Below, piece by piece: positions 15,579 to 24,129 of a DNA stretch of 64,000 bases. Source of the stretch: Erythrobacter sp047872805 (GTDB taxonomy: Bacteria; Pseudomonadota; Alphaproteobacteria; Sphingomonadales; Sphingomonadaceae); contig NZ_JBLQUK010000002.1 in assembly GCF_047872805.1 (NCBI RefSeq), positions 1 through 64,000 on the forward strand, in the 5' to 3' direction. The first letter of the stretch is position 1; each line of letters begins with the position of its first letter. The notes beneath the pieces are model-generated. The model saw only the letters and a list, made by a program, of their open reading frames with translations, was not told the DNA's origin and made no database searches. The position numbers and the translations under genes are program-made.

Positions 15579-16583
15579 TTACTGTTCCGGCTTGATCAGC
15601 GCGTCGGAGATCGAGCAGGCCGCCGGACCAAGGATCACGATGAACAGCACCGGCAGGATGAACAGGATCAGCGGAATGGTCATGATTGCAGGCAGACGCG
15701 CGGCCTTCTCTTCGGCGCGCATCATCCGCTCGTTACGGAATTCGGCCGAAAGCACGCGCAAGGCCGATGCGAGCGGCGTGCCGTATCGTTCGGTCTGGAC
15801 CATGGTGGTGACCACACCCTTTACCGCTTCGAGGTTGACCCGGTAGGCCAGATTGTCGAACGCCATCTTGCGTTCGTTGAGGAATGACAGCTCAATCGCC
15901 GTCAAAGCAAATTCGTCGCCAAGTTCGGGATAGGCGCGGCCCAGTTCTTTGGCGACGCGGTTGAAAGCGGCATCGACGGTCAGACCGGCTTCGGCGCAGA
16001 TGACCAGCAGGTCGAGCGCATCGGGAAGCCCTTTCTGGATTTCCAAGGTGCGCTTTGACGCCTTGTTACCGAGGTAAAGCTCCGGCCCCTTATAACCCAG
16101 GAACAACATCACGGAAACTGCGCCAAGCCGGGTCATCGGTCCCCAGTCAGGAAAATATTCAACCACATAGATCATCAGGAACCCGATGAGGCCAAATACG
16201 ATCGGTAGCACAGCGCGCAGACCGATGATGATGACCGCCAGTTCCTTGTTGCGATAACCGGCATATGCCAATTTCTGCTGCACTGCCTTGATCTGGCTCT
16301 GTTCGAGCACGTTCAATTTGCCAAGGCTGTCCTTGACCCTGTCGGTCGTATCGGATTTGCGCACCAGGCTCGCGCGCTTCTTGGTGCCGCCAGTGACAAT
16401 CCCGGCTTTCAGTTCTGTGCGCCGGTCATTGAGCGCCTTGACGCGCTTTGCCATCGGGTCCTTGATCGTGACAGCCGCATAGATCGCCATGATCACGGCG
16501 AATGCGGCAAGCCCGGCAAGGATCGTTCCGACGAGAACGACGTCAAAGCCAAGAAGCGTGGGTCCGGGTTGTTGATTGAGCAT
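15579..16583 (-). CDS. tadC: Tad pilus inner-membrane platform protein TadC
   Basis: Encodes 334 residues from ATG 16583; the frame extends upstream but overlaps tadB without domain content. It begins with a membrane helix (VVLVGTILAGLAAFAVIMAIY), has a second pair (ITIIG-like AVIIIGLRAVLPIVFGLIGFLMIYVV), a T2SSF cytoplasmic domain (GLPDALDLLVICAEAGLTVDAAFNRVA) and a C-terminal helix (PAIMTIPLILFILPVLFIVIL). With TadB it forms the platform that the motor ATPase rotates to assemble Flp pili. Its start overlaps the end of tadB by less than 20 bases, as in other Tad operons. Last gene of the operon, before a terminator. Confidence 0.92.
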   Translation of the reverse strand: MLNQQPGPTLLGFDVVLVGTILAGLAAFAVIMAIYAAVTIKDPMAKRVKALNDRRTELKAGIVTGGTKKRASLVRKSDTTDRVKDSLGKLNVLEQSQIKAVQQKLAYAGYRNKELAVIIIGLRAVLPIVFGLIGFLMIYVVEYFPDWGPMTRLGAVSVMLFLGYKGPELYLGNKASKRTLEIQKGLPDALDLLVICAEAGLTVDAAFNRVAKELGRAYPELGDEFALTAIELSFLNERKMAFDNLAYRVNLEAVKGVVTTMVQTERYGTPLASALRVLSAEFRNERMMRAEEKAARLPAIMTIPLILFILPVLFIVILGPAACSISDALIKPEQ

Positions 16584-16600
16584 GTCTGGTGTTTCCCGGA

Positions 16601-17572
16601 TCAGATCTCGAAGCTGACCATTTTGGCCATGATGAAGACGCCAATGCTCATCCAGCATAGCCCGCCCAGTCCCGCGACGATCAAGCGGTCTTCATAGAAA
16701 AAGCCGCCAAGATAATCCGGATTGATCCAGTAAATCAGGCCAAAGACGATAAACGGCAGTGAACCCACGATATAGGCCGAGGCTTTCGATTCCGAACTCA
16801 TTGCCTTGATCTTGAGCTTCATCTGCGTGCGTTTGCGCAGCACGTCGGCAAGGTTCGACAGTGTTTCTGCAAGGTTACCACCGGTTTCGCGCTGAATCGC
16901 GAGCGTGATGGTGAAGAAGTTGAATTCGGGAATGCCAAGCCGGTCGGCGGTTTCCTGAAGCGAATCTTCCATCGTCTTGCCGATTTTAATGCGTTCGGTA
17001 ATGCCTTTGAATTCGACGCCAACTGGACCGGGAACCTCTTGTGCGACCACACCCAGCGTTTCTGTCACCGGCAGGCCCGAGCGAAGCCCACGAACGAGCA
17101 GTTCGATCGCGTCAGGAAACTTGGCGTTGAAACCATTGGTGCGTTTGCCGATGAAATATCCAACGACCATATGCGGCACACCCAGTCCGACCAATGCCCC
17201 CACGCCCAGCGACAACAGCGGCGCACCGCTTTGCAGGAACACCAGCACCGCGACGGCAAGCGTAATACCCAGCGAAGCGTAGATATATTGCGACACCGTC
17301 CATTTCTTGCCGGTCCGGTCGAGCCGGACGGTCAGCGCTTCTAGCCGCGAGCCAGAACCGGCGACGCGGTAACCTTTGGGTTTGCGCGCAGCGATCGCTT
17401 TCTTGAATTGCGATTCAACCTTGGCATCGGTGCTTTCCGAATGGCGATAGCGCAGCGATTGCAGTCGGCGCTTCTGCGACTTGCCGGCACCCGAACCGTT
17501 CAGCAGCATATAGCCAGCGACCAGCACGGAAAAGATCACCACCGTGATGAGCAGGGTATCGAAAAAATCCAT
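16601..17572 (-). CDS. tadB: Tad pilus inner-membrane platform protein TadB
   Basis: Encodes 323 residues. An N-terminal helix (LLITVVIFSVLVAGYMLLNG) precedes a basic linker. A central pair of helices follows, then the T2SSF domain (FPDAIELLVRGLRSGLPVTETLGVVAQE and LAIQRETGGNLAETLSNLADVLRKR), and two C-terminal membrane segments. Partner of TadC in the Tad secretion platform. The start is 84 bases after the CpaE stop; in most Tad loci the cpaF/tadA ATPase gene would lie in this interval and it is absent here. Confidence 0.93.
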   Translation of the reverse strand: MDFFDTLLITVVIFSVLVAGYMLLNGSGAGKSQKRRLQSLRYRHSESTDAKVESQFKKAIAARKPKGYRVAGSGSRLEALTVRLDRTGKKWTVSQYIYASLGITLAVAVLVFLQSGAPLLSLGVGALVGLGVPHMVVGYFIGKRTNGFNAKFPDAIELLVRGLRSGLPVTETLGVVAQEVPGPVGVEFKGITERIKIGKTMEDSLQETADRLGIPEFNFFTITLAIQRETGGNLAETLSNLADVLRKRTQMKLKIKAMSSESKASAYIVGSLPFIVFGLIYWINPDYLGGFFYEDRLIVAGLGGLCWMSIGVFIMAKMVSFEI

Positions 17573-17656
17573 GTCGGCCTCGTGCCTCGCTATTTGCTAC
17601 TTCAACTCAATCCCGCGCAGAAGCCCGCGCAGCTATCTGGGGACCCGGCCGTTCGC

Positions 17657-18937
17657 CTATTCGGCGGGTTCAGCCTGAACCTTGTCCTTTTTCGCCAGCA
17701 GGGACTTCAAGTCGAAGCCGCCGAGCAGCGATTTCTTCTCTTCGCTTACCGATGTGAGATCATCTTCGCTGGCACCCAGAACCCGGTCGGCAATCTGTTT
17801 GATAGTGGCAGTGGCCTTTGACGATTTGTTGGCCTCGACAAACACCTGACCCAGCTTGGCCGCGTTGGAGGCCGCCTTGATGTCATAGGGTATGGAAAAA
17901 TCGACCTTGCGTTCAATCGAAGCCTCGAAATCGGCCTTGCTGATTTCTGATAGGCCCGGCTGAACCTTGTTGGCGATGATCATCGGATGCGCGTGCGCAG
18001 CGTTGGTTTTCAGCCACGACAGAATGCGGATCGTGTCGCGTGCCGATGCCAGGGTCAGCTCGCAGGTGAGCACCACAAGATTCACATCGGCGAGCAGATG
18101 CGGGAAATTGATCAGCATGTTGCGCGGCAGATCGATGACGGTCATCTCAAACGCCTGACGGAACTCTTCCTCAAGCTGCACAAAGGCCGACCCATCGGTC
18201 ATCAAGGGCTGGCTGATCGGGGCTTCTGCCGACAGAACCGACAAATTGTCATTGGCGCGGATCATGGCGCGTTCGATGAACAGCCCGTCAATCCGGCTGG
18301 GATTGTCGATCGCATCGGTCAATCCGCGGCCCGGCTCCAGATCAAGCGCCAGTGCGCCGGTGCCAAAATGCACGTCAAGATCGAGCAGCGCAGTGGGCGA
18401 TTTGTGATGGTCGCTGAAAATCCATGCCAGCGAGGTCGCCAGCGTCGATGCACCAACCCCGCCGCGCGTGCCGACCACGGCCGTGGAAATGTGGCGCTTC
18501 ACCCCGTCGCCGTCTCCGGCCTTGGGCGAGGTAAAGACCGCCAGCGCACCGTTCAGCGTATCGTGAACCGCCTGTGCATTCAAAGGCTTCAGCAGGTAAT
18601 CGTGAATGCCGCTGGCGAGCAGATCGCGGTAGAGGCGGACATCGTTGACCTGGCCGATGGCGATCACAACCGTGCCGGGTTCACAAACTTCGGCCAAGGC
18701 ATTGATATCGTTAAGCGGATCGCCGCTTTCCGAAAGATCAACCAACAGGATCGCCGGGCTCGCGCTGACTGACAAAGATTGCACGGCATTGCGCAGGCCG
18801 CCCTTGTTGCACTTTTCCGGTGCCCAGCCCATTTCGATGACGACCGGACGCAGCACGTCAAGCGCGGCATCATCGCAAATATAAGCGGCGAAAGCGTCAC
18901 GATTGCCGGGGAGACCCGATTTCCAGGGAGCATTCAT
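17657..18937 (-). CDS. cpaE: Pilus assembly protein CpaE/TadZ
   Basis: Encodes 426 residues. Residues 1-135 are a receiver-like domain (LLVDLSE, then HDYLLKPLNAQAV) without a clear phosphorylatable Asp network. Residues 150-400 are a MinD/ParA-type ATPase with GTRGGVGAST (156-165), a deviant Walker A lacking the usual Lys, followed by TALLDLDVHFG and VIDLPRN. TadZ/CpaE proteins localise the Tad machinery to the pole. The C-terminal tail is charged. It sits between cpaD (3-base gap) and tadB in a single operon. Confidence 0.92.
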   Translation of the reverse strand: MNAPWKSGLPGNRDAFAAYICDDAALDVLRPVVIEMGWAPEKCNKGGLRNAVQSLSVSASPAILLVDLSESGDPLNDINALAEVCEPGTVVIAIGQVNDVRLYRDLLASGIHDYLLKPLNAQAVHDTLNGALAVFTSPKAGDGDGVKRHISTAVVGTRGGVGASTLATSLAWIFSDHHKSPTALLDLDVHFGTGALALDLEPGRGLTDAIDNPSRIDGLFIERAMIRANDNLSVLSAEAPISQPLMTDGSAFVQLEEEFRQAFEMTVIDLPRNMLINFPHLLADVNLVVLTCELTLASARDTIRILSWLKTNAAHAHPMIIANKVQPGLSEISKADFEASIERKVDFSIPYDIKAASNAAKLGQVFVEANKSSKATATIKQIADRVLGASEDDLTSVSEEKKSLLGGFDLKSLLAKKDKVQAEPAE

Positions 18938-18940
18938 GGA

Positions 18941-19585
18941 TCAGTTTCCTCCGTCATTGGCGTTTTGCAGGCCGCCGGCACCGGTCGGCTCGGCTTCGCG
19001 ATAGGTCTCGATCGCCCGTGTGCCAGTTGAGACCACGGTTTCGCCTGACCCGGCTTGACCTGTCAGCAGGTCTTCGGGATTGGCGACCATCGCAGCCAAA
19101 TTGCTGTTGGTTGCGCAGCCATAGCCGGGGCTTGTCGCGTTAAGATAATTGCTGTCGGATTTGGCCGACCAGTCAGGGCAGCCCGGAACCGAGGCGACCG
19201 AGCGGGTGATGACAACACGCGCCTGACCGGGTTGCAACATTCCGGCGGTGGTCGGCGCTACCGGGCTGACGATCAGGCCATACCGGCCCGCCAGATCATT
19301 GACCGCGCTGCTTACTGCGGGGTTGTTGGCGGGGTCTTCGATAGTGACGCGGTCGCCGTAACGCAAATCCATAGTTTCAAACCAGCCATTAAGCCGCTGC
19401 TGTTCGGAAATCGACAGGCCAGAACCCATCGTATCGACATCCAGCGTATAATTGGTGCGTTCGATCACCGGCTGTTTGGTGCTGTAAAGCGAGGTGTTGG
19501 TTGGCATTCCCGCGCAACCAGCCACTGCCAGACCGAGCGAGAGAGCGACTGCGCCCATCAGTTTGCGTTTACGTGCAATGTTCAT
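18941..19585 (-). CDS. cpaD: Tad pilus lipoprotein CpaD
   Basis: Encodes 214 residues from the ATG at 19585; a longer frame upstream overlaps cpaC and has no domain content. The lipobox is LAVAGC (Cys24), so it is a periplasmic lipoprotein. The body matches the CpaD family (NYTLDVDTMGSGLSISEQQRLNGWF; VSSAVNDLAGRYGLIV; ARVVITRSVASVPGCPDWS). It accompanies the secretin CpaC and is needed for its assembly. Three bases separate it from cpaE. Confidence 0.88.
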   Translation of the reverse strand: MNIARKRKLMGAVALSLGLAVAGCAGMPTNTSLYSTKQPVIERTNYTLDVDTMGSGLSISEQQRLNGWFETMDLRYGDRVTIEDPANNPAVSSAVNDLAGRYGLIVSPVAPTTAGMLQPGQARVVITRSVASVPGCPDWSAKSDSNYLNATSPGYGCATNSNLAAMVANPEDLLTGQAGSGETVVSTGTRAIETYREAEPTGAGGLQNANDGGN

Positions 19586-19607
19586 CTGTCGAACCTTTCG
19601 CTGGACT

Positions 19608-21266
19608 TTAGAGGCTGAAACCAGGGGCGGCGGCGTCGGCCTGACGATCCCGGTTGCGATTGCGGTTGTCATCAGCACGGCGCGGCGATTGCTGCGGTCC
19701 GCTCGGGACGATGGCGGCGGGATCGGCGTTGCTGATGTCGGGCCCTGGGGCCTCTTCATCGGCGGCCGTCGGTCCGGGGCGGGCTTCGCCGCTTACGCCG
19801 GAATTGTCCTGATAGGTCAGCAGCTGCTCAAATTCGTTGGCGGAGTGATAGCCATCGGTGGGCAGGCGGATCTCGCTCGCATCGACTGGTTGCACCAGAT
19901 ACGGTGTCACCACGATGACCAGCTCGGTTTCGCCGCGCCGGAATGACCGCGAACGGAACAGATTGCCAAGAATTGGCACATCGCCAAGGCCGGGTGCCTT
20001 TTCGAGCACATTCTGCGCGTTGTTGCTCATCAATCCGGCGATCATGAAGCTCTGGCCAGAGCCGAGCTCCACCGTCGTTTCGGTGCGGCGGATGGTGAGG
20101 GCAGGAACCTGAAAACCGTTGAGCGTCACCGCCCCCTGGCTCGACAGTTCCGAAACTTCCGGGCGCACGCGGATCGAGATGCGGCCATTGGCAAGCACGG
20201 TCGGCGTATAGGCAAGGCTAACCCCGAAATCCCGATATTCGATAGCGACATTGCCCAGACCCTGAGAGATTGGGATCGGAAATTCACCACCTGCCAGGAA
20301 AGTCGCCGTCTCGCCCGACAGCGCGGTCAAGTTGGGCTGCGAAATGGTGGTGATAAGGCCGAGACGTTCTGACAGATCGAGCGCGCCGATAACATCGAGG
20401 CCAAACAGTCGGCCAAGTCCTGCAATGGTCGTGCCTGCACCGTTGTTGGTGTCGATGCCCGGACCGGTGAAGGTCAGCGGATTGCCGTCGGCGTCAAGGA
20501 TCGGCAGTCCAGTGGCGGGATCAAAGAATGGACCGACCACCGGGTTTTGAACGCCGGGACCAACGCCCAGCGGGCCATTGCGAAAATCAAATGTGCCCGT
20601 GCCCACTGTCCGGCCCGTGCCGACACCGCCGCGAAAGCCGCCGGTCGCAGCGTCGAATGTGGTGACGTTGCTGCTGATCTCACGGACCAGGCTGCGGCTG
20701 ACTTCGGCGAACTTGACCTGCAGATTGACCTGCAACGGTGTTGCCGTGCGCAGCCGGGTGATGACATTTGCGTCCTCGCCCAGAAACGCCTGCACCAGAC
20801 GCTCGGCTTCGGCGGCGTCTTCGGGAGCACCAACAGTGCCGGTCAACAGCACGGTGTTGGTGCCCATCGTAGCAACGCTGATCTGGGCGTTGGGCATGGC
20901 GAGCGCCATCATCTGGTCGATGCTGCCAATGTTGGAACCGACCCGGATGTTGGCGGAAAAGATCACATCGCCGCTGGCGTTGCTGGCGTAGATCGTCGTC
21001 TCACCGCCCGCCTTGCCAAAGACATAGAGCTGACGCTGCGATTTGATCTGCACATCGGCGACGTTTTCATTGGCAACGAACACGTCTGCCATTGCGCCGG
21101 GGATGGTCACCAGTTCGCCGCGACCGATCGACAGGACGATTTCCTGGCTCGGGCGGACGACTTGCTGCGCGGTGGCCGTGCTGGTTGGTGCGGCGACCAT
21201 GGGCAACGCAACAAGACCGGCAAGCAGCGCCTTGGCAAAGGATTTCGCTGGCGAATGGGCTTTCAT
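19608..21266 (-). CDS. cpaC: Tad pilus secretin CpaC/RcpA
   Basis: Encodes 552 residues if translation starts at ATG 21266, which has AGGGGG 7 bases upstream and puts a signal peptide (KALLAGLVALPMVAAPTSTATA) at the N-terminus. A second possible start at 21359-21365 also has a GAGGG site right after cpaB and would add about 31-33 residues before the signal peptide. N-terminal domain (SIGRGELVTIPGAMADVFVANENVADVQ), a BON-like repeat, and the secretin core (LGLITTISQPNLTALSGETATFLAGGEFPIP; QSFMIAGLMSNN; VPILGNLFRS) are clear. It forms the outer-membrane channel for the pilus. A proline/arginine-rich tail follows the core. Confidence 0.92.
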   Translation of the reverse strand: MKAHSPAKSFAKALLAGLVALPMVAAPTSTATAQQVVRPSQEIVLSIGRGELVTIPGAMADVFVANENVADVQIKSQRQLYVFGKAGGETTIYASNASGDVIFSANIRVGSNIGSIDQMMALAMPNAQISVATMGTNTVLLTGTVGAPEDAAEAERLVQAFLGEDANVITRLRTATPLQVNLQVKFAEVSRSLVREISSNVTTFDAATGGFRGGVGTGRTVGTGTFDFRNGPLGVGPGVQNPVVGPFFDPATGLPILDADGNPLTFTGPGIDTNNGAGTTIAGLGRLFGLDVIGALDLSERLGLITTISQPNLTALSGETATFLAGGEFPIPISQGLGNVAIEYRDFGVSLAYTPTVLANGRISIRVRPEVSELSSQGAVTLNGFQVPALTIRRTETTVELGSGQSFMIAGLMSNNAQNVLEKAPGLGDVPILGNLFRSRSFRRGETELVIVVTPYLVQPVDASEIRLPTDGYHSANEFEQLLTYQDNSGVSGEARPGPTAADEEAPGPDISNADPAAIVPSGPQQSPRRADDNRNRNRDRQADAAAPGFSL

Positions 21267-21370
21267 TTTAGGACCCCCTGTGAATGTCCCTGATGGCATG
21301 CCTGACGCTTTGGCGGCTTGCGGGCCGTTGTTGATCAAGCGATTGATTTGAATGGACATGTTCATTTCCC

Positions 21371-22462
21371 TCAGCGGACCGTCAGGCCAGCGGTTGGCGC
21401 GACTTGGCCTACCTGACCTGCGCCGCGTGCGGTGGCCGTGCTCAGCGATCCGCCAACGGGCACCTCGGTGGTTGCCTTGCCGCGAGTGACGCGGACTGAT
21501 GGGCCGGTGTAGACCGGCGCGCCATTGACCTGCGCCGAAACTCCGGGTGCGGGCGGCGTTACTTGTGCACGGCGGTTGCCGTCTTCCTGCGGCGGGATAT
21601 TGTGGCGCTGAAAGCGCGAGACATCACCGCCAGTCGAGAAGGTCGACCCGCTGTCAACGGGCTGGCCCATTGCGGTGCGAAGGATCCGCTCTTCCTCTTC
21701 TGGCGTTGCGTTGTCAGGGATTTTGACATCACCTGCGGCAATCGCGCGTTCCAGTTCGGCCTGATTGTCGGCAATCGAGCGCAGCACCAATGTCAGCTGG
21801 CCAATAGTCTGGGCAACCGCGACCTTTTCCGCGATTTCCGGCGTCACTTCGAGTGTTACGGTGCGAAAGGCGCGAACCACAGTCTTGCCCGCCTCATCAG
21901 TCACCTGTTCGGTGGTCTGATCAGTGGCGAGCACGCGCAGGTTGCGCAGCACGGTCTCCGCCGCTCTGAGCGGCCGCCCGTCGCCTTCGACAGTTTGCGT
22001 CAACACAACGTCGACGCGGTCACCGGGAAAGACAAAGCCGCCGACACCGGTCTGGGCCGAAACAGGAACCGTAACGGCGCGCATGCCAGGGCCAAGCGCC
22101 GCTGCAAGGAAACCGCGATCGCCGGGGCTTACGAGCGAACCCTGAGTGACGGGTTCACCAGCGGTTACCGGGAAACGCACAACAGTGCCGAGCAACTTGC
22201 TCATGTCGGATTCGCCTTCGATGAAATAGGCGTCCTTGACCAGCGCTTCGGGCCAGTCCTGATAGCCCATTGCGTCGGCGGTGATGATCGTGCCCGCTGG
22301 CAAAGCGCGGTTGGCGACCAGCACCTTAGGGCCCATATTCTGCTGCTCGGCGGCCACGGCGGTCGGTGCTGCTTCGCCTGTAAACATGCTGCGAGCAAGG
22401 AACGCACTGCCAATCGCCACGACCAGCGCACCAAGCAACAGAACGAGTTTCTTCCTATCCAT
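21371..22462 (-). CDS. cpaB: Flp pilus assembly protein CpaB/RcpC
   Basis: Encodes 363 residues. An N-terminal membrane helix (KLVLLLGALVVAIGSAFLARSMF) anchors it. The SAF/RcpC-type domain follows (VLVANRALPAGTIITADAMGYQDWP; MRAVTVPVSAQTGVGGFVFPGDRVDVVLTQ). The C-terminal third is low in structure with Pro/Gly/Thr content. CpaB proteins help the secretin and may contact peptidoglycan. The next gene, cpaC, begins within a few bases of its stop. Confidence 0.9.
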   Translation of the reverse strand: MDRKKLVLLLGALVVAIGSAFLARSMFTGEAAPTAVAAEQQNMGPKVLVANRALPAGTIITADAMGYQDWPEALVKDAYFIEGESDMSKLLGTVVRFPVTAGEPVTQGSLVSPGDRGFLAAALGPGMRAVTVPVSAQTGVGGFVFPGDRVDVVLTQTVEGDGRPLRAAETVLRNLRVLATDQTTEQVTDEAGKTVVRAFRTVTLEVTPEIAEKVAVAQTIGQLTLVLRSIADNQAELERAIAAGDVKIPDNATPEEEERILRTAMGQPVDSGSTFSTGGDVSRFQRHNIPPQEDGNRRAQVTPPAPGVSAQVNGAPVYTGPSVRVTRGKATTEVPVGGSLSTATARGAGQVGQVAPTAGLTVR

Positions 22463-22560
22463 GGCTAATCAGCCCCCTAATGTCGGCCCCAAGAAATTTC
22501 GGGCGGGTATGGTTGCAACGGTTAAGTCCGAATTGGTTAAGATCGGGTTCACGCAGGTTC

Positions 22561-23040
22561 TTACGCATAGACGGGAACCGCGATGATTTTGGGGAACAGC
22601 ACCCAAAGGCCGCCAAATGCGATGGCGACACCGTATGGGATCGCCAGACGTTCTTTTTGCTGCGCAAGAAAATGATAGCCGCCCATGACAATGGTGAGCG
22701 CGCCGCCCGCCAAAGCCATGATGATCAGCAATTGCAGGAAAGCGCCCGGTTCAATCCACAGCGCCAGCGCGGTCAGCAACTTTACATCGCCGCCGCCCAT
22801 CATCCTGACGGCGAACAGACCGGCAAGGAATACAAAGGAAAGCGCCGCAACCCCCAGCTGGATGGCGACATCAGGCCACAGCGACAGACCACCAGACCAC
22901 CAGAACACCGGCGCGGCCAGCGCAATCCCGGCATTGAGCCAATTGTCGATCTGACGCCGTTGAATATCGGTCCCAGCGGCAAAAATCAGCGCAATTGCCA
23001 ATGCAATCAGCAATCCGTAGTGAATATAGGTCGTCAGCAT
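22561..23040 (-). CDS. cpaA: Prepilin peptidase CpaA/TadV
   Basis: Encodes 159 residues, the short A24-family form without the methylase domain. The two catalytic aspartates are Asp25 (AAGTDIQRRQIDNWL) and Asp85 (MGGGDVKLL, the GxGD motif). Six hydrophobic segments can be counted. It cleaves the leader of Flp prepilins in the inner membrane. A GGGGG ribosome binding site precedes the ATG. It is the first gene of the Tad operon here; a flp pilin gene, usual next to cpaA, is not present upstream. Confidence 0.9.
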   Translation of the reverse strand: MLTTYIHYGLLIALAIALIFAAGTDIQRRQIDNWLNAGIALAAPVFWWSGGLSLWPDVAIQLGVAALSFVFLAGLFAVRMMGGGDVKLLTALALWIEPGAFLQLLIIMALAGGALTIVMGGYHFLAQQKERLAIPYGVAIAFGGLWVLFPKIIAVPVYA

Positions 23041-23148
23041 GTGGCCCCCAAAAGGCTTGCGCGCGGGGTTTTCCGCAGCGATCCTTCATTGACGGGGAGT
23101 GCTACAGGTCAGTGCTTACCAAATAGTAACCAAGCTCGGAGGCATCCT

Positions 23149-24129
23149 ATTAGCACCCCCATCAAAGCCGCCGCCGCGATCAATCGGCGCGCCATTCCGC
23201 AGGCCGCAAGCGAGAGCGTGTGGCACACCGTTGACGGGCACACTGTGCGCCGGATTGACTGGCCTGGCGTAGCTGAGTCCCCCCGCGGTTCGATCCTGTT
23301 CATGCCCGGGCGCGGCGACTTTTACGAAAAATACCTTGAAACGCTGGAACAATGGCATCGCAGCGGATGGCGCGTTACCGCATCCGATTGGCGCGGGCAG
23401 GCTGGTTCGGGCCGGTTGGGCAAGGATGCGGTGACCGGGCACATTGATGATTTCAACACATGGACCGATGATCTTGCACATTTCTGGCGGCAATGGCGAA
23501 ATGAGGTGCCGGGGCCACATGTGATCGCGGGTCATTCGATGGGTGGGCATCTGATTATGCGCGCGCTCGTTGATGGCAAGCTGAGCGGAGGCATCGCGCC
23601 CGACGCAGCCGTGCTCAGCGCACCAATGTTGGGCATGAACGGCCCGGCTCTCCCGCTTCCGGTGCTGCATGGCACGGCGAAGATAATGACCCTGGCCGGT
23701 GATCCGACCCGGCAGGCGTGGAAGTGGAGCGAGAAGCCGGGCGAGAAAGCCTCGCGCCGTGCCAATCTACTGACCCATGATCCCGAACGCTATGCCGACG
23801 AGATGTGGTGGAGGGAGGCGCGCCCCGAATTGGTGATGGGCCCGGCAAGCTGGCGCTGGGTTGAACGGGCCTATGCGTCCTGGCGAGTGCTTGAGGCACC
23901 GGGCGCGCTGGAATCAGTCAATGTGCCGGTGCTGATCGTTTCGACAACTTCGGACAGGTTGGTCAGTCATCCGGCCAATGTTCGCGCGGCGGAGCGTTTG
24001 CCCTACGGTAAATTGATCGCGTTCGGCGATGAAGCGCACCACGAGATTCTGCGCGAAGTTGACGCGGTGCGCGAGCGGATGATGCGCGGGATCGAAGATT
24101 TTCTGGACGAGGTCGCGCCCGCACGATGA
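23149..24129 (+). CDS. Alpha/beta hydrolase (lysophospholipase-like)
   Basis: Encodes about 326 residues. There is no ATG near the expected start. An ATT at 23149 is preceded by CGGAGG with a 6-base gap and puts the start where homologous proteins begin (before RRAIPQA), so I propose it; GTG 23041 (overlapping the cpaA 5' end) or GTG 23217 are alternatives. The fold is clear: GSILFMPGRGDFYEKYLETL, the nucleophile elbow IAGHSMGGHL, an acid in VPVLIVSTTSDRLVS, and a His in FGDEAHHEIL. It resembles PldB-type monoacylglycerol or lysophospholipid lipases. Its stop overlaps the start of the next gene (ATGA), indicating an operon. Confidence 0.82.
   Translation: MSTPIKAAAAINRRAIPQAASESVWHTVDGHTVRRIDWPGVAESPRGSILFMPGRGDFYEKYLETLEQWHRSGWRVTASDWRGQAGSGRLGKDAVTGHIDDFNTWTDDLAHFWRQWRNEVPGPHVIAGHSMGGHLIMRALVDGKLSGGIAPDAAVLSAPMLGMNGPALPLPVLHGTAKIMTLAGDPTRQAWKWSEKPGEKASRRANLLTHDPERYADEMWWREARPELVMGPASWRWVERAYASWRVLEAPGALESVNVPVLIVSTTSDRLVSHPANVRAAERLPYGKLIAFGDEAHHEILREVDAVRERMMRGIEDFLDEVAPAR

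Noticed and set aside
18401..18937. CpaE receiver domain as a working phosphorylation site
   Set aside because: The acidic pocket of a true receiver is not evident and this region in CpaE/TadZ proteins is generally a degenerate receiver.
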